From NCBI RefSeq assembly GCF_900096565.1, contig NZ_FMYP01000040.1, positions 1-38,672 on the forward strand: 38,672 nt of DNA. The letters run 5' to 3'. Shown here piece by piece: positions 18,601-26,350 of the stretch. Made by a program: the position numbers and the translations under genes. Numbering within the stretch: position 1 is the first letter of the stretch; each line of letters begins with the position of its first letter. The notes under the pieces were generated by a model that was not told where the DNA came from, made no database searches, and saw nothing but the letters and a program-made list of their open reading frames with translations. Origin of the DNA: Williamwhitmania taraxaci. Lineage in GTDB: Bacteria; Bacteroidota; Bacteroidia; Bacteroidales; Williamwhitmaniaceae.

Positions 18601-18707
18601 GTTCTGATCCGGAAATTGGTGCAAAAGGTTCGTTGGATGTTGGTATCGACCGGAATATTTATCCACAGGCCCATACCTTCATTTTTGGTCTCAATCTCAG
18701 TTTTTAA
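15666..18707 (+). CDS. SusC/RagA-family TonB-linked glycan importer
   Basis: Outer-membrane oligosaccharide transporter of 1013 residues, the first gene of the locus. It begins with a signal peptide (MKKTLLSVFLILLGGVLYAQ). A CarboxypepD_reg domain follows (about 22-100: ISVKGTVTSASDGTPIPGVT), then the SusC hallmark EELVVIGYGVQKKS (about 101-114). The plug carries VRIRGIGTTGDSNPLYIVDG and NPNDVESIEVLKDASATAIY, followed by GARGANGVVLMTTK. The large barrel ends HTFIFGLNLSF. SusC proteins form pedal-bin complexes with the SusD lipoprotein, whose gene begins 18 bp downstream. Its substrate is inferred from the GH16 and GH3 enzymes in the same locus to be a beta-glucan. Confidence 0.97.
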   Translation: MKKTLLSVFLILLGGVLYAQDISVKGTVTSASDGTPIPGVTISIKDVPGKGTATDLDGHYSISVGSDQSLVFSFIGMQPQTIAVTGQTVIDVVLASSTQNIEELVVIGYGVQKKSLLTSSIAKISSSEIEKSNPLRVEQALQGKTAGVQVISNSGQPGEGFTVRIRGIGTTGDSNPLYIVDGMPVGGIDFLNPNDVESIEVLKDASATAIYGARGANGVVLMTTKQGKKGKIAVNYDFSYSIQNAWKKVSLLNAPEYAMIMNESYANDNSPIPFSDVPSLLSTVGNGTDWQDEIFYKNAPALSHQFSVSGGNDASTFLSSFAYTTQDGIVAKGKSNYERFSYRINSAHHTGIFSFGNNLVFINKKTRGIDPNAEFSSPLSKAVNMDPLTPVRNADGSWGASSYATQEVVNPVAYLSVLNSEYRENKVVGDVWAQLEPLQGLKVKSAFGIDLANGFTRTFIPVYDLGGNVKATVSQASAGNDRWFTWQNETTISYSKVIAKHSFSAIAGMTANSYRNDNVGGSKTNLLFNDFGHGYINNGTDEESYKSYGGASEHALLSYFARGNYVFNDKYIIEGVFRADGSSNFGSNNRFGFFPALSAGWVLTKESFMESIPSVSFLKLRFGWGQNGNESIGGFKYTSVIGAGSKYTFGTGEVITVGANPVGVSNPDLRWETSEQTNIGIDSRFLNDKVSLGVNLYQKDTKDLLVVAPIPAFVGNGAPTVNGGSVRNRGVELELGYKTMVRDISFDVNLSGGYNKNEVMSIDNSEGKIYGAGVAVGMYNVCMAEVGQPIAYFWGYKTNGIFQNQSQILAHTSTDGTVLQPNAKPGDLIWVDRNDDGKIDDKDRTNIGNPYPTFTAGFSFNAQFKGFDFNMFWYGAFGQDIYSGTRRYDLPMSNWESSVLDRWTGEGTSNSQPRVTIADPNQNYFRVSDFYVHDGSFLRLKNLTLGYTIPETISQRIKISKLRLYVSSTNLLTITKYKGSDPEIGAKGSLDVGIDRNIYPQAHTFIFGLNLSF

Positions 18708-18725
18708 CCTTTTAACTTAAGCCTT

Positions 18726-20309
18726 ATGATTAGAAAAACATATATACTGTTCTCGGTTGTAGTTCTTGCGGGTCTTGGATCTTGCACGAAAGACTTCCTC
18801 GAAAAGGAGCCTTTGACCGATAGGGTTGAGGAAAACTTCTATAAAACCCCCGATGATGCATTTCAAGCATTAGTTGCCGTTTATGATGTTTTGCAGTGGC
18901 AAACCGGAGGTGGTTATCATCCCAACGATTTGGTGAGTAATATCTTATCCGACGATGCCTTTTGTGGCGGATCGGGTCCTGGCGATAGACCAGGCTTAAA
19001 CAGAATGGGCCGTTTTAGCGAATATACTACGGACCAAGAGCCACTTGGACTATGGAAAGATAGGTATACGGGAATTTATCGGGCTAACATTTTACTCGAG
19101 AAAATTGAGGCGATTCCATTCCCTGATGCTGCACTAAAAACGAGGTATATTGCCGAAGCTCGCTTCTTGAGGGGGTACTACTACTTCCAGTTGGAGCAAT
19201 ATTTTGGTCATATTCCATTAATCCTTAAAACACTATCGGTTTCTGAAAACAATCAGGTTCAGGCTGCTCCTGCCGATGTTTACAACCAAATCGCTAGCGA
19301 TTTATGGTTTGCCTATAATTCATTACCTGCTACCATTGTCGCTAACGAAACAGGTCGTGTTTCTAAGTGGGCTGCCGGTTCAATGTTGGCAAGGGTTTAC
19401 CTTTACCATAAAGGTTATGGCAAGGGTGTTCTTGGTATTACCAGCGATTTGAAAGCCGATGACAAAATCTTTACTGAGGCCGATATTGAAGCGATTGTTG
19501 ATGATGTAATTACCACCAGTGGCCACGATAGAGTTGCTAACTATGCAGATTTGTGGGGTGTTTCGAATGAGAATAATATTGAATCTATTTTTCAAGTAAA
19601 CCATACCGCAAAAGGCGATTGGGGCGATTGGGGATGGGGAAATGGAAGTGAAGGAAACTGGACTATTGTGATGTCGGGCTTCCGTGGTATGAACGATCCA
19701 ATTTACGATGCAGGATGGGGATTTCAACCGGCATCAGCCTCGCTAGCTAGCGAGTTTGAACCTGGCGATGCACGGTATATTGTTTCTATCCTTGATCCTA
19801 CTACTGAAGGGCGGACCTACAAGCCACAAGACTGCTATCAGCATACCGGGTTTGCATTCAAAAAGATTCAACCAGTCAAGGCCAATAAACCTGCAACTAA
19901 TAGCGATTTAAATTGGCCTAATAACTGGATGGTAATCCGTTTTGCCGATGTGCTGCTTATGGGAGCCGAGCTCAACCTAGATAATAACTTGTCTAAAGCT
20001 CAAGGTTACTACAACTTGGTTAGGGAACGTGCTTTTGGTTCCACTGCAACTCCTCCAACGCTTACGAATGGTACTGCTGGTTTAGATTTAATTTTCCATG
20101 AGCGCCGTGTAGAGTTTGCAGGAGAGGGCCTACGCTATTGGGATTTACTTCGTCGTGGGTTGACATACGCTCAGCAGAAGATCGACGCTGCTGCGGGAGT
20201 TGCTCCATTCAACGAAACCTTTGTTCCAGCTACACTTGGCCTATTGCCTATTCCTCAATCGGAGATAACCGTATCGGGTAACTCTTTGGTTCAGAATGCT
20301 GGTTACTAA
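18726..20309 (+). CDS. SusD/RagB-family surface glycan-binding lipoprotein
   Basis: Lid component of the SusCD complex, 527 residues. A lipoprotein signal ends at C20 (VVVLAGLGSC), followed by TKDFLEKEPLTDRVEENFYK, the acidic export signal and first SusD motif. TPR-like helical regions follow (YRANILLEKIEAIPFPDAAL; AEARFLRGYYYFQLEQYFGH). The C-terminal RagB/SusD domain contains RFADVLLMGAELNLD, then HERRVEFAGEGLRYWDLLRRG. The closing motif LLPIPQSEITVSGNSLVQNA matches the canonical LxPIPxxEI...NPxLxQNPGY ending. It is co-transcribed with the SusC gene and sits on the outer leaflet. Confidence 0.97.
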   Translation: MIRKTYILFSVVVLAGLGSCTKDFLEKEPLTDRVEENFYKTPDDAFQALVAVYDVLQWQTGGGYHPNDLVSNILSDDAFCGGSGPGDRPGLNRMGRFSEYTTDQEPLGLWKDRYTGIYRANILLEKIEAIPFPDAALKTRYIAEARFLRGYYYFQLEQYFGHIPLILKTLSVSENNQVQAAPADVYNQIASDLWFAYNSLPATIVANETGRVSKWAAGSMLARVYLYHKGYGKGVLGITSDLKADDKIFTEADIEAIVDDVITTSGHDRVANYADLWGVSNENNIESIFQVNHTAKGDWGDWGWGNGSEGNWTIVMSGFRGMNDPIYDAGWGFQPASASLASEFEPGDARYIVSILDPTTEGRTYKPQDCYQHTGFAFKKIQPVKANKPATNSDLNWPNNWMVIRFADVLLMGAELNLDNNLSKAQGYYNLVRERAFGSTATPPTLTNGTAGLDLIFHERRVEFAGEGLRYWDLLRRGLTYAQQKIDAAAGVAPFNETFVPATLGLLPIPQSEITVSGNSLVQNAGY

Positions 20310-20330
20310 CGACAGTCAACTATTGAAAAA

Positions 20331-22097
20331 ATGAAAGCTATGAAAAAACGTATATTTCTGATTGGTTATTTGTTGGTTATTGGTCTCCTGTGGTTTGGTT
20401 GCGAACCCATGGAAACAGATAAGCCATCTACCGGTTCGGCTCCTACCGCGGAGCAACTCAGCTTTATTGTTGCTCCCGGGGCCGATGATTTTCACTTTAA
20501 GGTAATCAATACTTCTGCCGTTAAGGGTATTGCCAACTGGGATTTAGGCAACGGTGGAAAGGCAATTGGCGATACGGTTATAGGGTATTATCCTCTTGAT
20601 AAGTCCTATACCATTAAGCTAACCCTTTTTACTTCGGGTGGAACTGCTTTTGTTACCCAAGACCTTACTCAAACCAAGACCGACTATGCCTACTTCGAAG
20701 ACCCCTTGCTTATTGCCATCTCGGGTGGACCCGACGCAGTAAACGGAAAGACTTGGGTTATTGATAGCACAACTGCAGGTCACCTCGGTGTAGGGCCAAT
20801 TGATGCGAAAACTCCAGTTTGGTGGGCCGCTCAACCACTTGATAAAGCTGGACATTGGCTCTATGATGACGAATTCACCTTTAAACTTGTTGGCTTTGCC
20901 TATAACGTGAATACCCATGGTAAAACCTACGCTTCGCACGATGGTGCGGCTAAAGGACTCACTGCTGGTTACTATACTGCCAAAACTTGGGAGGATGCCA
21001 ACGACGAAGATTTAACAACCAACGATGCGGCTCGTGCTAGCATGACTTGGATGGTCGATAAAGTTGGGGAAACCTATTTCATTAATTTTGCTCAGCCCGG
21101 TGGTGTTCTTGGTTACGACGATGGTCAAGCAAGAAGTTATGAGGTGTTGAGCTTTGGTGAAAACGAGCTTTATGTAAGGTCTGCCGATGCTTTGGATGCT
21201 CGCTACCATAAGCTAATACCGAAGGGCTTCGCGCTACCAACAATTACTTTCGACTATACCGTTGCTGCAACGGCTAACCCCAATGAGTATAGCTACTCCA
21301 TTGCCAACGTTTTGGTTCCAGCTAATTTTACGGTTACCTCAATCGTTTATGATTTTGGTGATGGGACAACTCAGGTGGCTGCTTCTACATCGACAGTGCT
21401 TACTAATACCTACATGCGCAAGGGTGTTTATCCAACTAACGTTAGGGTTATTACAACCGATGGCACTTTCACTAAATCGTTTACGGTTAATGTAGCCAGT
21501 AACCATCCTAGCTATGTTCCATACCTTTTGGATGCCATGATCATGTATAACGACTTTGGTGAAACTACTCTGGTTCCAATGGCCTTCGATAAATCGGGTG
21601 CCGATGGTAGCCTTTCGATAGTAACCAATCCCGATGCTACCAGATATCCCAATCGTAGCGCACATGCTGCCAAATACACAAAGATTAATGCAGAATGGGC
21701 GAATGCATACATGCTATTACCTGCAGGCTACCGGTTTAACTTGACTAAGCAAACAACCTTTAAAATGTTGGTGTATGGAAATGCTGGCGATAATGTATTG
21801 CTGAAACTTGAGAATACTGATTATGCTGGAAATGCATGGAAAACAGCTACTCACGACTATACTTACACCATAAAGGAATCGAATAAGTGGGAAATTGCTG
21901 AGTTTAATTTTGCAGGTGTGGGAGCCGGTTTCGATTGGACTGGTGAAGTCTTTACTGCCGATATTACAACGGACTCGAGGTTTAACGATAACTTCTATAA
22001 CGTTGCTCGCATCATGGTTAGTCCTGGCATTGGTAGTGGAACATTCTCTTTCCATTTTGATGATTTTGCAGGACCACATGTTGAGGGACTAAAATAG
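20331..22097 (+). CDS. PKD-domain surface lipoprotein in the SusE-like position
   Basis: Predicted outer-membrane lipoprotein of 588 residues. The lipobox is GLLWFGC with C24, followed by EPMETDK. An Ig/PKD-like N-terminal module lies at about 40-110 (NTSAVKGIANWDLGNGGKAI). A middle region of about 130-300 is rich in Trp and Gly. A true PKD domain sits at about 315-390 (IVYDFGDGTTQVAASTSTVL). The C-terminal beta-rich domain of about 410-588 has TTFKMLVYGNAGDNVLLKLE and FSFHFDDFAGPHVEG, and resembles carbohydrate-binding jelly rolls. No hydrolase residues are apparent. Its location between SusD and the glycosidases makes it a candidate surface glycan-binding protein. MKAMKK has two possible ATGs (20331 or 20340), with no effect on the lipobox. 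Confidence 0.85.
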   Translation: MKAMKKRIFLIGYLLVIGLLWFGCEPMETDKPSTGSAPTAEQLSFIVAPGADDFHFKVINTSAVKGIANWDLGNGGKAIGDTVIGYYPLDKSYTIKLTLFTSGGTAFVTQDLTQTKTDYAYFEDPLLIAISGGPDAVNGKTWVIDSTTAGHLGVGPIDAKTPVWWAAQPLDKAGHWLYDDEFTFKLVGFAYNVNTHGKTYASHDGAAKGLTAGYYTAKTWEDANDEDLTTNDAARASMTWMVDKVGETYFINFAQPGGVLGYDDGQARSYEVLSFGENELYVRSADALDARYHKLIPKGFALPTITFDYTVAATANPNEYSYSIANVLVPANFTVTSIVYDFGDGTTQVAASTSTVLTNTYMRKGVYPTNVRVITTDGTFTKSFTVNVASNHPSYVPYLLDAMIMYNDFGETTLVPMAFDKSGADGSLSIVTNPDATRYPNRSAHAAKYTKINAEWANAYMLLPAGYRFNLTKQTTFKMLVYGNAGDNVLLKLENTDYAGNAWKTATHDYTYTIKESNKWEIAEFNFAGVGAGFDWTGEVFTADITTDSRFNDNFYNVARIMVSPGIGSGTFSFHFDDFAGPHVEGLK

Positions 22098-22101
22098 TAT
22101 A

Positions 22102-22129
22102 AAAGGGGTAGGGGTAACCCTATCCCTTT
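22102..22129 (+). terminator. Intergenic hairpin, probable weak terminator or mRNA stabiliser
   Basis: A 12-bp stem with one G-U pair (22102-22113 with 22118-22129) and a GTAA loop is followed by AATAATTTAT. The T tract is interrupted, so partial termination between the SusCDE-like genes and the GH3 gene, or RNA-end protection, is more likely than a hard stop. Confidence 0.55.
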
Positions 22130-22149
22130 AATAATTTATACCAACGAAA

Positions 22150-24393
22150 ATGAATAAACCGACGATACTACTCATTGTGTTGCTACTTATGGTTGGCTGT
22201 AGTGGTGCCGCTCAAAATGGGGCTCCTAAACGATTTTTCTCTAACAATACAGCTACTGAGCATAAAATAGATTCCCTGCTCAAGTTGATGACTCTTGACG
22301 AGAAAATTGGGCAACTCAACCAACTTACCGGCGATGGCGAGGTTACTGGACCCATTACTCTTGCTGTTTCTTACCAAGATGCGATTCGAAAGGGGCAAGT
22401 TGGTTCCATGTTAAATGTGAACGGTGCCGCTTATACCCTTAAAATTCAAAAGATTGCCGTAGAGGAGAGCCGCCTTGGTATTCCTCTGATATTTGGCTAT
22501 GATGTAATTCATGGATACAAAACCATATTTCCTGTTCCACTTGGCGATGCCGCTTCCTTCGACCTTGAGTCCATTGAAAAGGGGGCAAGGGTTGCTGCCA
22601 TTGAGGCTGCTGCTTCTGGCCAGCATTGGACATTTGCGCCTATGGTAGACATTGCGCGTGATCCACGTTGGGGAAGGGTAATGGAAGGAGCCGGTGAGGA
22701 CACTTACTATGGTTCGTTGGTTGCTGCTGCTCGGGTTAAGGGATTTCAGGGAAATAACCTTGGTGATGGCACAACCATTTTGGCTTGCGCAAAGCACTTT
22801 GTTGCATATGGCGCAGCCATGAGCGGCCGCGATTACAACACCGTGGATATTTCGGAGCGTACTCTTTACGAGGTTTATTTGCCCCCTTTTAAGGCGGCTC
22901 TCGATGCCGGAGTGGCCACGTTTATGTCCTCATTTAATGAGCTCAACGGGGTTCCTGTTACCGGAAATAAGGAGATGATACACGACTTGCTTAAGCAGAA
23001 GTGGGGATTCGATGGCTTTGTCGTTTCCGATTGGGCCTCAATTATGGAGATGTTACCGCATGGGATTGCCGCCAATCAGTATGAAGCATCGGAAATGGCC
23101 ATGAATGCAGGAATCGATATGGATATGGAAGCTCACTTTTATACGGCTGAACTCCCAAAATTACTAAAGGATGGTAAGATTACCGAAGCACAAATTAACG
23201 AATCGGTAAAACGAATTTTACGGTTGAAATATAAGTTGGGATTGTTTGAGGATCCTTATCGTTATTGCGATACTGCTCGCGAGAAGAAGGAGTTGCTTAA
23301 TCCACGCTACCTCGATATTGCTCGAGACGCTGCCCGCAAGTCCATGGTTTTGCTCAAGAATGATAATGTATTACCCATAAGCAAAAGTGTTAAGACCATT
23401 GCTGTGATTGGACCTATGGCCGATAATCAAGATGATTTAATCGGAACATGGTCGGCTCGAGGTGAAGCAAAGGACGTAGTGAGCATGCTCACAGGAATCA
23501 AGGATAAGATGCCAAATTCCTCGGTTATTTATGCGAAGGGTTGCGAAATTTCCGGTGATTCTAAAGCCGGCTTTGCCCAAGCGTTAGCTGCGGCTCGCCG
23601 AGCCGATGTTGTGGTTGTTGCCGTTGGCGAAGCTGCCATGATGTCGGGTGAGGCTTTGAGCCGTGCTTACCTCGATCTTCCTGGTGTTCAACGCGATTTG
23701 GTTCTTGCACTCAATGAGCTGCATAAGCCGATGGTTGTGGTTGTGATGAATGGACGTCCACTCACCCTGGAATGGATGGATCAGCAGGTTCCTTCCATTC
23801 TGGAGGCTTGGCTTCCGGGAACCATGGGTGGACCGGCAATTGCCGATGTGCTGTTTGGCGATTATAATCCATCAGGAAAGTTGCCCATGACATTTCCCCG
23901 CTCTACGGGTCAAATCCCCCTCTTTTATAATCATAAGAACACCGGAAGACCTCGGATCGATTCGGTTAGGTATACTTCCAAGTATATTGACTCACCAAAT
24001 ACTCCACTCTATCCATTCGGTTATGGCTTGAGCTATACTACGTTCAATTATTCAAATTTTAGGATTAATCGTCCTACAATGGGAATGAAAGATACGCTCA
24101 CCGTTACAGTAAATGTGAAGAATACTGGCAAATACGACGGAACGGAGATCGTTCAGCTCTATATCCGCGATATGGTAGGTAGTGTTACTCGTCCGGTAAA
24201 GGAGCTTAAGGGTATTCGAAAAGTAGCTTTACGGGCTGGAGAAGATGCCGTAGTGGTGTTTAAGTTAACGGCCAGTGATCTTGCATTCTATAATCGAAAT
24301 ATGGAGTTCAAGGCTGAATATGGTGATTTTAAGGTTTTCATAGGTTCTAGTTCGGCAGAGGTGCAAGAATTAGGTTTTAGGCTAGCTCAATAG
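22150..24393 (+). CDS. bglX: Glycoside hydrolase family 3 beta-glucosidase (BglX-like) lipoprotein
   Basis: Exo-acting beta-glucosidase of 747 residues, predicted to release glucose from beta-gluco-oligosaccharides. It has a lipoprotein signal (LLMVGC, C17). The GH3 N-terminal (alpha/beta)8 domain contains GHWTFAPMVDIARDPRWGRV-type sequence (here ASGQHWTFAPMVDIARDPRW), the substrate motif CAKHFVAYG and the nucleophile in GFVVSDWASIMEM (D294). The GH3 C-terminal domain follows (about 390-620, DNVLPISKSVKTIAVIGPMA), then a fibronectin-III-like domain (about 650-735) ending EVQELGFRLAQ. Length and order match BglX. It follows the PKD lipoprotein by about 50 bp and is followed by a strong terminator. 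The exact linkage preference cannot be read from the sequence. Confidence 0.95.
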   Translation: MNKPTILLIVLLLMVGCSGAAQNGAPKRFFSNNTATEHKIDSLLKLMTLDEKIGQLNQLTGDGEVTGPITLAVSYQDAIRKGQVGSMLNVNGAAYTLKIQKIAVEESRLGIPLIFGYDVIHGYKTIFPVPLGDAASFDLESIEKGARVAAIEAAASGQHWTFAPMVDIARDPRWGRVMEGAGEDTYYGSLVAAARVKGFQGNNLGDGTTILACAKHFVAYGAAMSGRDYNTVDISERTLYEVYLPPFKAALDAGVATFMSSFNELNGVPVTGNKEMIHDLLKQKWGFDGFVVSDWASIMEMLPHGIAANQYEASEMAMNAGIDMDMEAHFYTAELPKLLKDGKITEAQINESVKRILRLKYKLGLFEDPYRYCDTAREKKELLNPRYLDIARDAARKSMVLLKNDNVLPISKSVKTIAVIGPMADNQDDLIGTWSARGEAKDVVSMLTGIKDKMPNSSVIYAKGCEISGDSKAGFAQALAAARRADVVVVAVGEAAMMSGEALSRAYLDLPGVQRDLVLALNELHKPMVVVVMNGRPLTLEWMDQQVPSILEAWLPGTMGGPAIADVLFGDYNPSGKLPMTFPRSTGQIPLFYNHKNTGRPRIDSVRYTSKYIDSPNTPLYPFGYGLSYTTFNYSNFRINRPTMGMKDTLTVTVNVKNTGKYDGTEIVQLYIRDMVGSVTRPVKELKGIRKVALRAGEDAVVVFKLTASDLAFYNRNMEFKAEYGDFKVFIGSSSAEVQELGFRLAQ

Positions 24394-24399
24394 GGGCGG

Positions 24400-24436
24400 C
24401 ACCGGGAGAATGTTTCATTACTCCCGGTGTTTTTTT
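24400..24436 (+). terminator. Intrinsic terminator between GH3 and GH16 genes
   Basis: A perfect 9-bp stem CACCGGGAG/CTCCCGGTG (24400-24408 with 24421-24429) is followed by seven T. It starts 7 bp after the GH3 stop codon. It overlaps the most upstream possible start of the GH16 frame (24427), which argues against that start. Confidence 0.9.
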
Positions 24437-24451
24437 ATTCTCTTCGATTGT

Positions 24452-24459
24452 TAAATTTG
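24452..24459 (+). promoter_or_regulatory. -7 promoter element of the GH16 gene
   Basis: TAAATTTG is a complete TAnnTTTG match directly after the GH3 terminator and about 19 bases before the ATG at 24478. The -33 region overlaps the terminator T tract and is not a clear TTG. The leader would be only about 10-15 nt. Confidence 0.4.
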
Positions 24460-24477
24460 CAGAATATGGTGCTGATA

Positions 24478-26289
24478 ATGAAACGGAGTTTACTTGTTAT
24501 TGCTGCGATATTGTTGATGCAACTACCCTCGTTTTCTCAAATTAGGGTAATGGTTTGGAATGATGAGTTTGGAACAGCCGGACTGGTCGATCAGGCTAAG
24601 TGGAGCTATGAGGTAGGCGGTAGCGGATGGGGCAATAACGAACTGCAGTACTACACCAGTAATCGCCTCGAGAATGCTCGGGTCGAGAATGGATACCTTA
24701 CCATTGAAGCCCGCAAGGAGCCCTTTGAAGGCAAGGAATATACATCGGCGCGGTTGGTTACTACCAATAAGGGTGATTGGTTATATGGTCGATTTGAAGT
24801 TAGGGCAAAACTGCCCGGTGGCAAAGGAACATGGCCTGCAATATGGATGCTTCCTACAAATTGGAGCTACGGTAATTGGCCTTCGAGTGGGGAGATTGAT
24901 ATCATGGAGTATGTTGGATACGATCCTGGAAATGTGCACGGAAGCATTCATACGGAAGCATATAATCACGTAATTGGCACGCAAAAAACCAGCACTTACG
25001 TTGTGGCCGATGCTGAAACTACCTACCATAACTATGCCATTGAATGGACTTCCGAAACGGTTGATTTCTTTATTGACAACGTTAAATACTATTCGTTTGC
25101 CAATGAGCATAAGGACTATAAGGTGTGGCCATTCGATCAACCTTTTCATTTTATACTAAATATGGCAGTAGGGGGAAATTGGGGTGGTGCACAGGGAGTG
25201 GATCCCAACATTTGGCCCCAGAATATGTCTGTGGACTATGCCCGAGTTTACCAGAACATTGCTAAGTCCGATATTAAGGTTGACGGTCCTGCAAACGTTA
25301 CTGCCAACGCAACCGGATTGGCATTTAAAACCCAAAATATTGTGGGCGCCACTTTCCAGTGGAGTGTTCCCCAGGGTGCCACGATTCTTTCGGGACAAGG
25401 AACTAACCAAATTCAGGTTAACTGGGGAACGGTTGCCGGATTGGTTCAGGTTCAAATTGAACATCCTGAAGCTGCGGGGACCTACTCGAAGGCGGTTTTG
25501 TTAATTACTTCGCCTACTGGTGATAAGTTTACCGTTGTGGATTTTAACACTTCGGGAACCGAGGGCTGGACTCCCTTTACCAGCGGTGGCAATACTATTA
25601 CGCTTAGTAAGCAGGATACCCTCCTGCTTATTAAGTATAGTATAGTCGATCCGAGTGTGAACCCTTATGTGGATTTTACCTTCCCAAACCCCATTAGCAT
25701 GGCGTCCCTTAGCCATCTTGCCATTTGGATGAAAACATTTAACCTTAGCCATTCTGTGTTGGTAAGAGCCGATCCTTTCGATGTGGATGGAAAGTTTGCT
25801 GATGCAACTCCCGTGTTTAAATTCAACCCAACACTACCCGATGGTGTATTTCATTGCTACCAAATGGATTTTTCCAACAAGTGGGGTTCAAATACCCCTA
25901 CATATGGTAGCAGCATTAATAAAGAGGCAGTAGCTGGCATACGGTTCTTTGTCGACTACGGTTTCTATGGAAAGGTTGCCAGCGATTCGCTCTGGATCGA
26001 TAAAATTGAGATCAGTAAGGATGGACTAACCTCCACTACTCTCCTTGATGGCTTATCCGATAGGCTTAGCATTTTCCCAAATCCATGTTCTGATTATATC
26101 ACCATTCGGCCATTGAACAACAGCGAACTGCCCACTCAAATTGTGGTGATGGACATGCTTGGTCGAACGGAGTTGGTTGCCAATAGCGATAGCCGAACAA
26201 TCGATATTCGTTTGCTCTCAAACGGTTTTCATCTGTTTCGGGTAACGTATAAGGATGCTCAATACTCCACGCTGATTTTGAAAAAATAA
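24478..26289 (+). CDS. GH16 endo-beta-glucanase (laminarinase-like) with T9SS sorting domain
   Basis: Secreted endo-beta-1,3(4)-glucanase of 603 residues. The start at 24478 gives a clean signal peptide (MKRSLLVIAAILLMQLPSFS); the frame extends to 24427 but that start falls inside a terminator. The GH16 domain (about 25-260) has WNDEFGTAGLVDQAKWSYEV, GKGTWPAIWMLP and the catalytic GEIDIMEYVG with nucleophile E139 and acid/base E144. The ExDxxE form is that of laminarinases and lichenases. An Ig/PKD-like domain (about 270-345) and a beta-rich module (about 360-520) follow. A type A T9SS C-terminal domain ends the protein (LSIFPNPCSDYITIRPLNN ... FHLFRVTYKDAQYSTLILKK), so it is exported by PorSS to the cell surface or medium. 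It complements the GH3 enzyme. Confidence 0.95.
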   Translation: MKRSLLVIAAILLMQLPSFSQIRVMVWNDEFGTAGLVDQAKWSYEVGGSGWGNNELQYYTSNRLENARVENGYLTIEARKEPFEGKEYTSARLVTTNKGDWLYGRFEVRAKLPGGKGTWPAIWMLPTNWSYGNWPSSGEIDIMEYVGYDPGNVHGSIHTEAYNHVIGTQKTSTYVVADAETTYHNYAIEWTSETVDFFIDNVKYYSFANEHKDYKVWPFDQPFHFILNMAVGGNWGGAQGVDPNIWPQNMSVDYARVYQNIAKSDIKVDGPANVTANATGLAFKTQNIVGATFQWSVPQGATILSGQGTNQIQVNWGTVAGLVQVQIEHPEAAGTYSKAVLLITSPTGDKFTVVDFNTSGTEGWTPFTSGGNTITLSKQDTLLLIKYSIVDPSVNPYVDFTFPNPISMASLSHLAIWMKTFNLSHSVLVRADPFDVDGKFADATPVFKFNPTLPDGVFHCYQMDFSNKWGSNTPTYGSSINKEAVAGIRFFVDYGFYGKVASDSLWIDKIEISKDGLTSTTLLDGLSDRLSIFPNPCSDYITIRPLNNSELPTQIVVMDMLGRTELVANSDSRTIDIRLLSNGFHLFRVTYKDAQYSTLILKK

Positions 26290-26350
26290 CAACCTATTTC
26301 TGTTATACCTTTCTTCATCTCCTTTTCGCATTCCCTTTGTTTTGTTGGTT

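Noticed and set aside
24427-24477. Upstream start of the GH16 gene
   Set aside because: It lies within the terminator stem of the GH3 gene and would place 17 extra residues before a clean signal peptide.
26286-26306. Hairpin ATAACA/TGTTAT between the GH16 and regulator genes as a terminator
   Set aside because: It has only six weak base pairs and no T tract on either strand.
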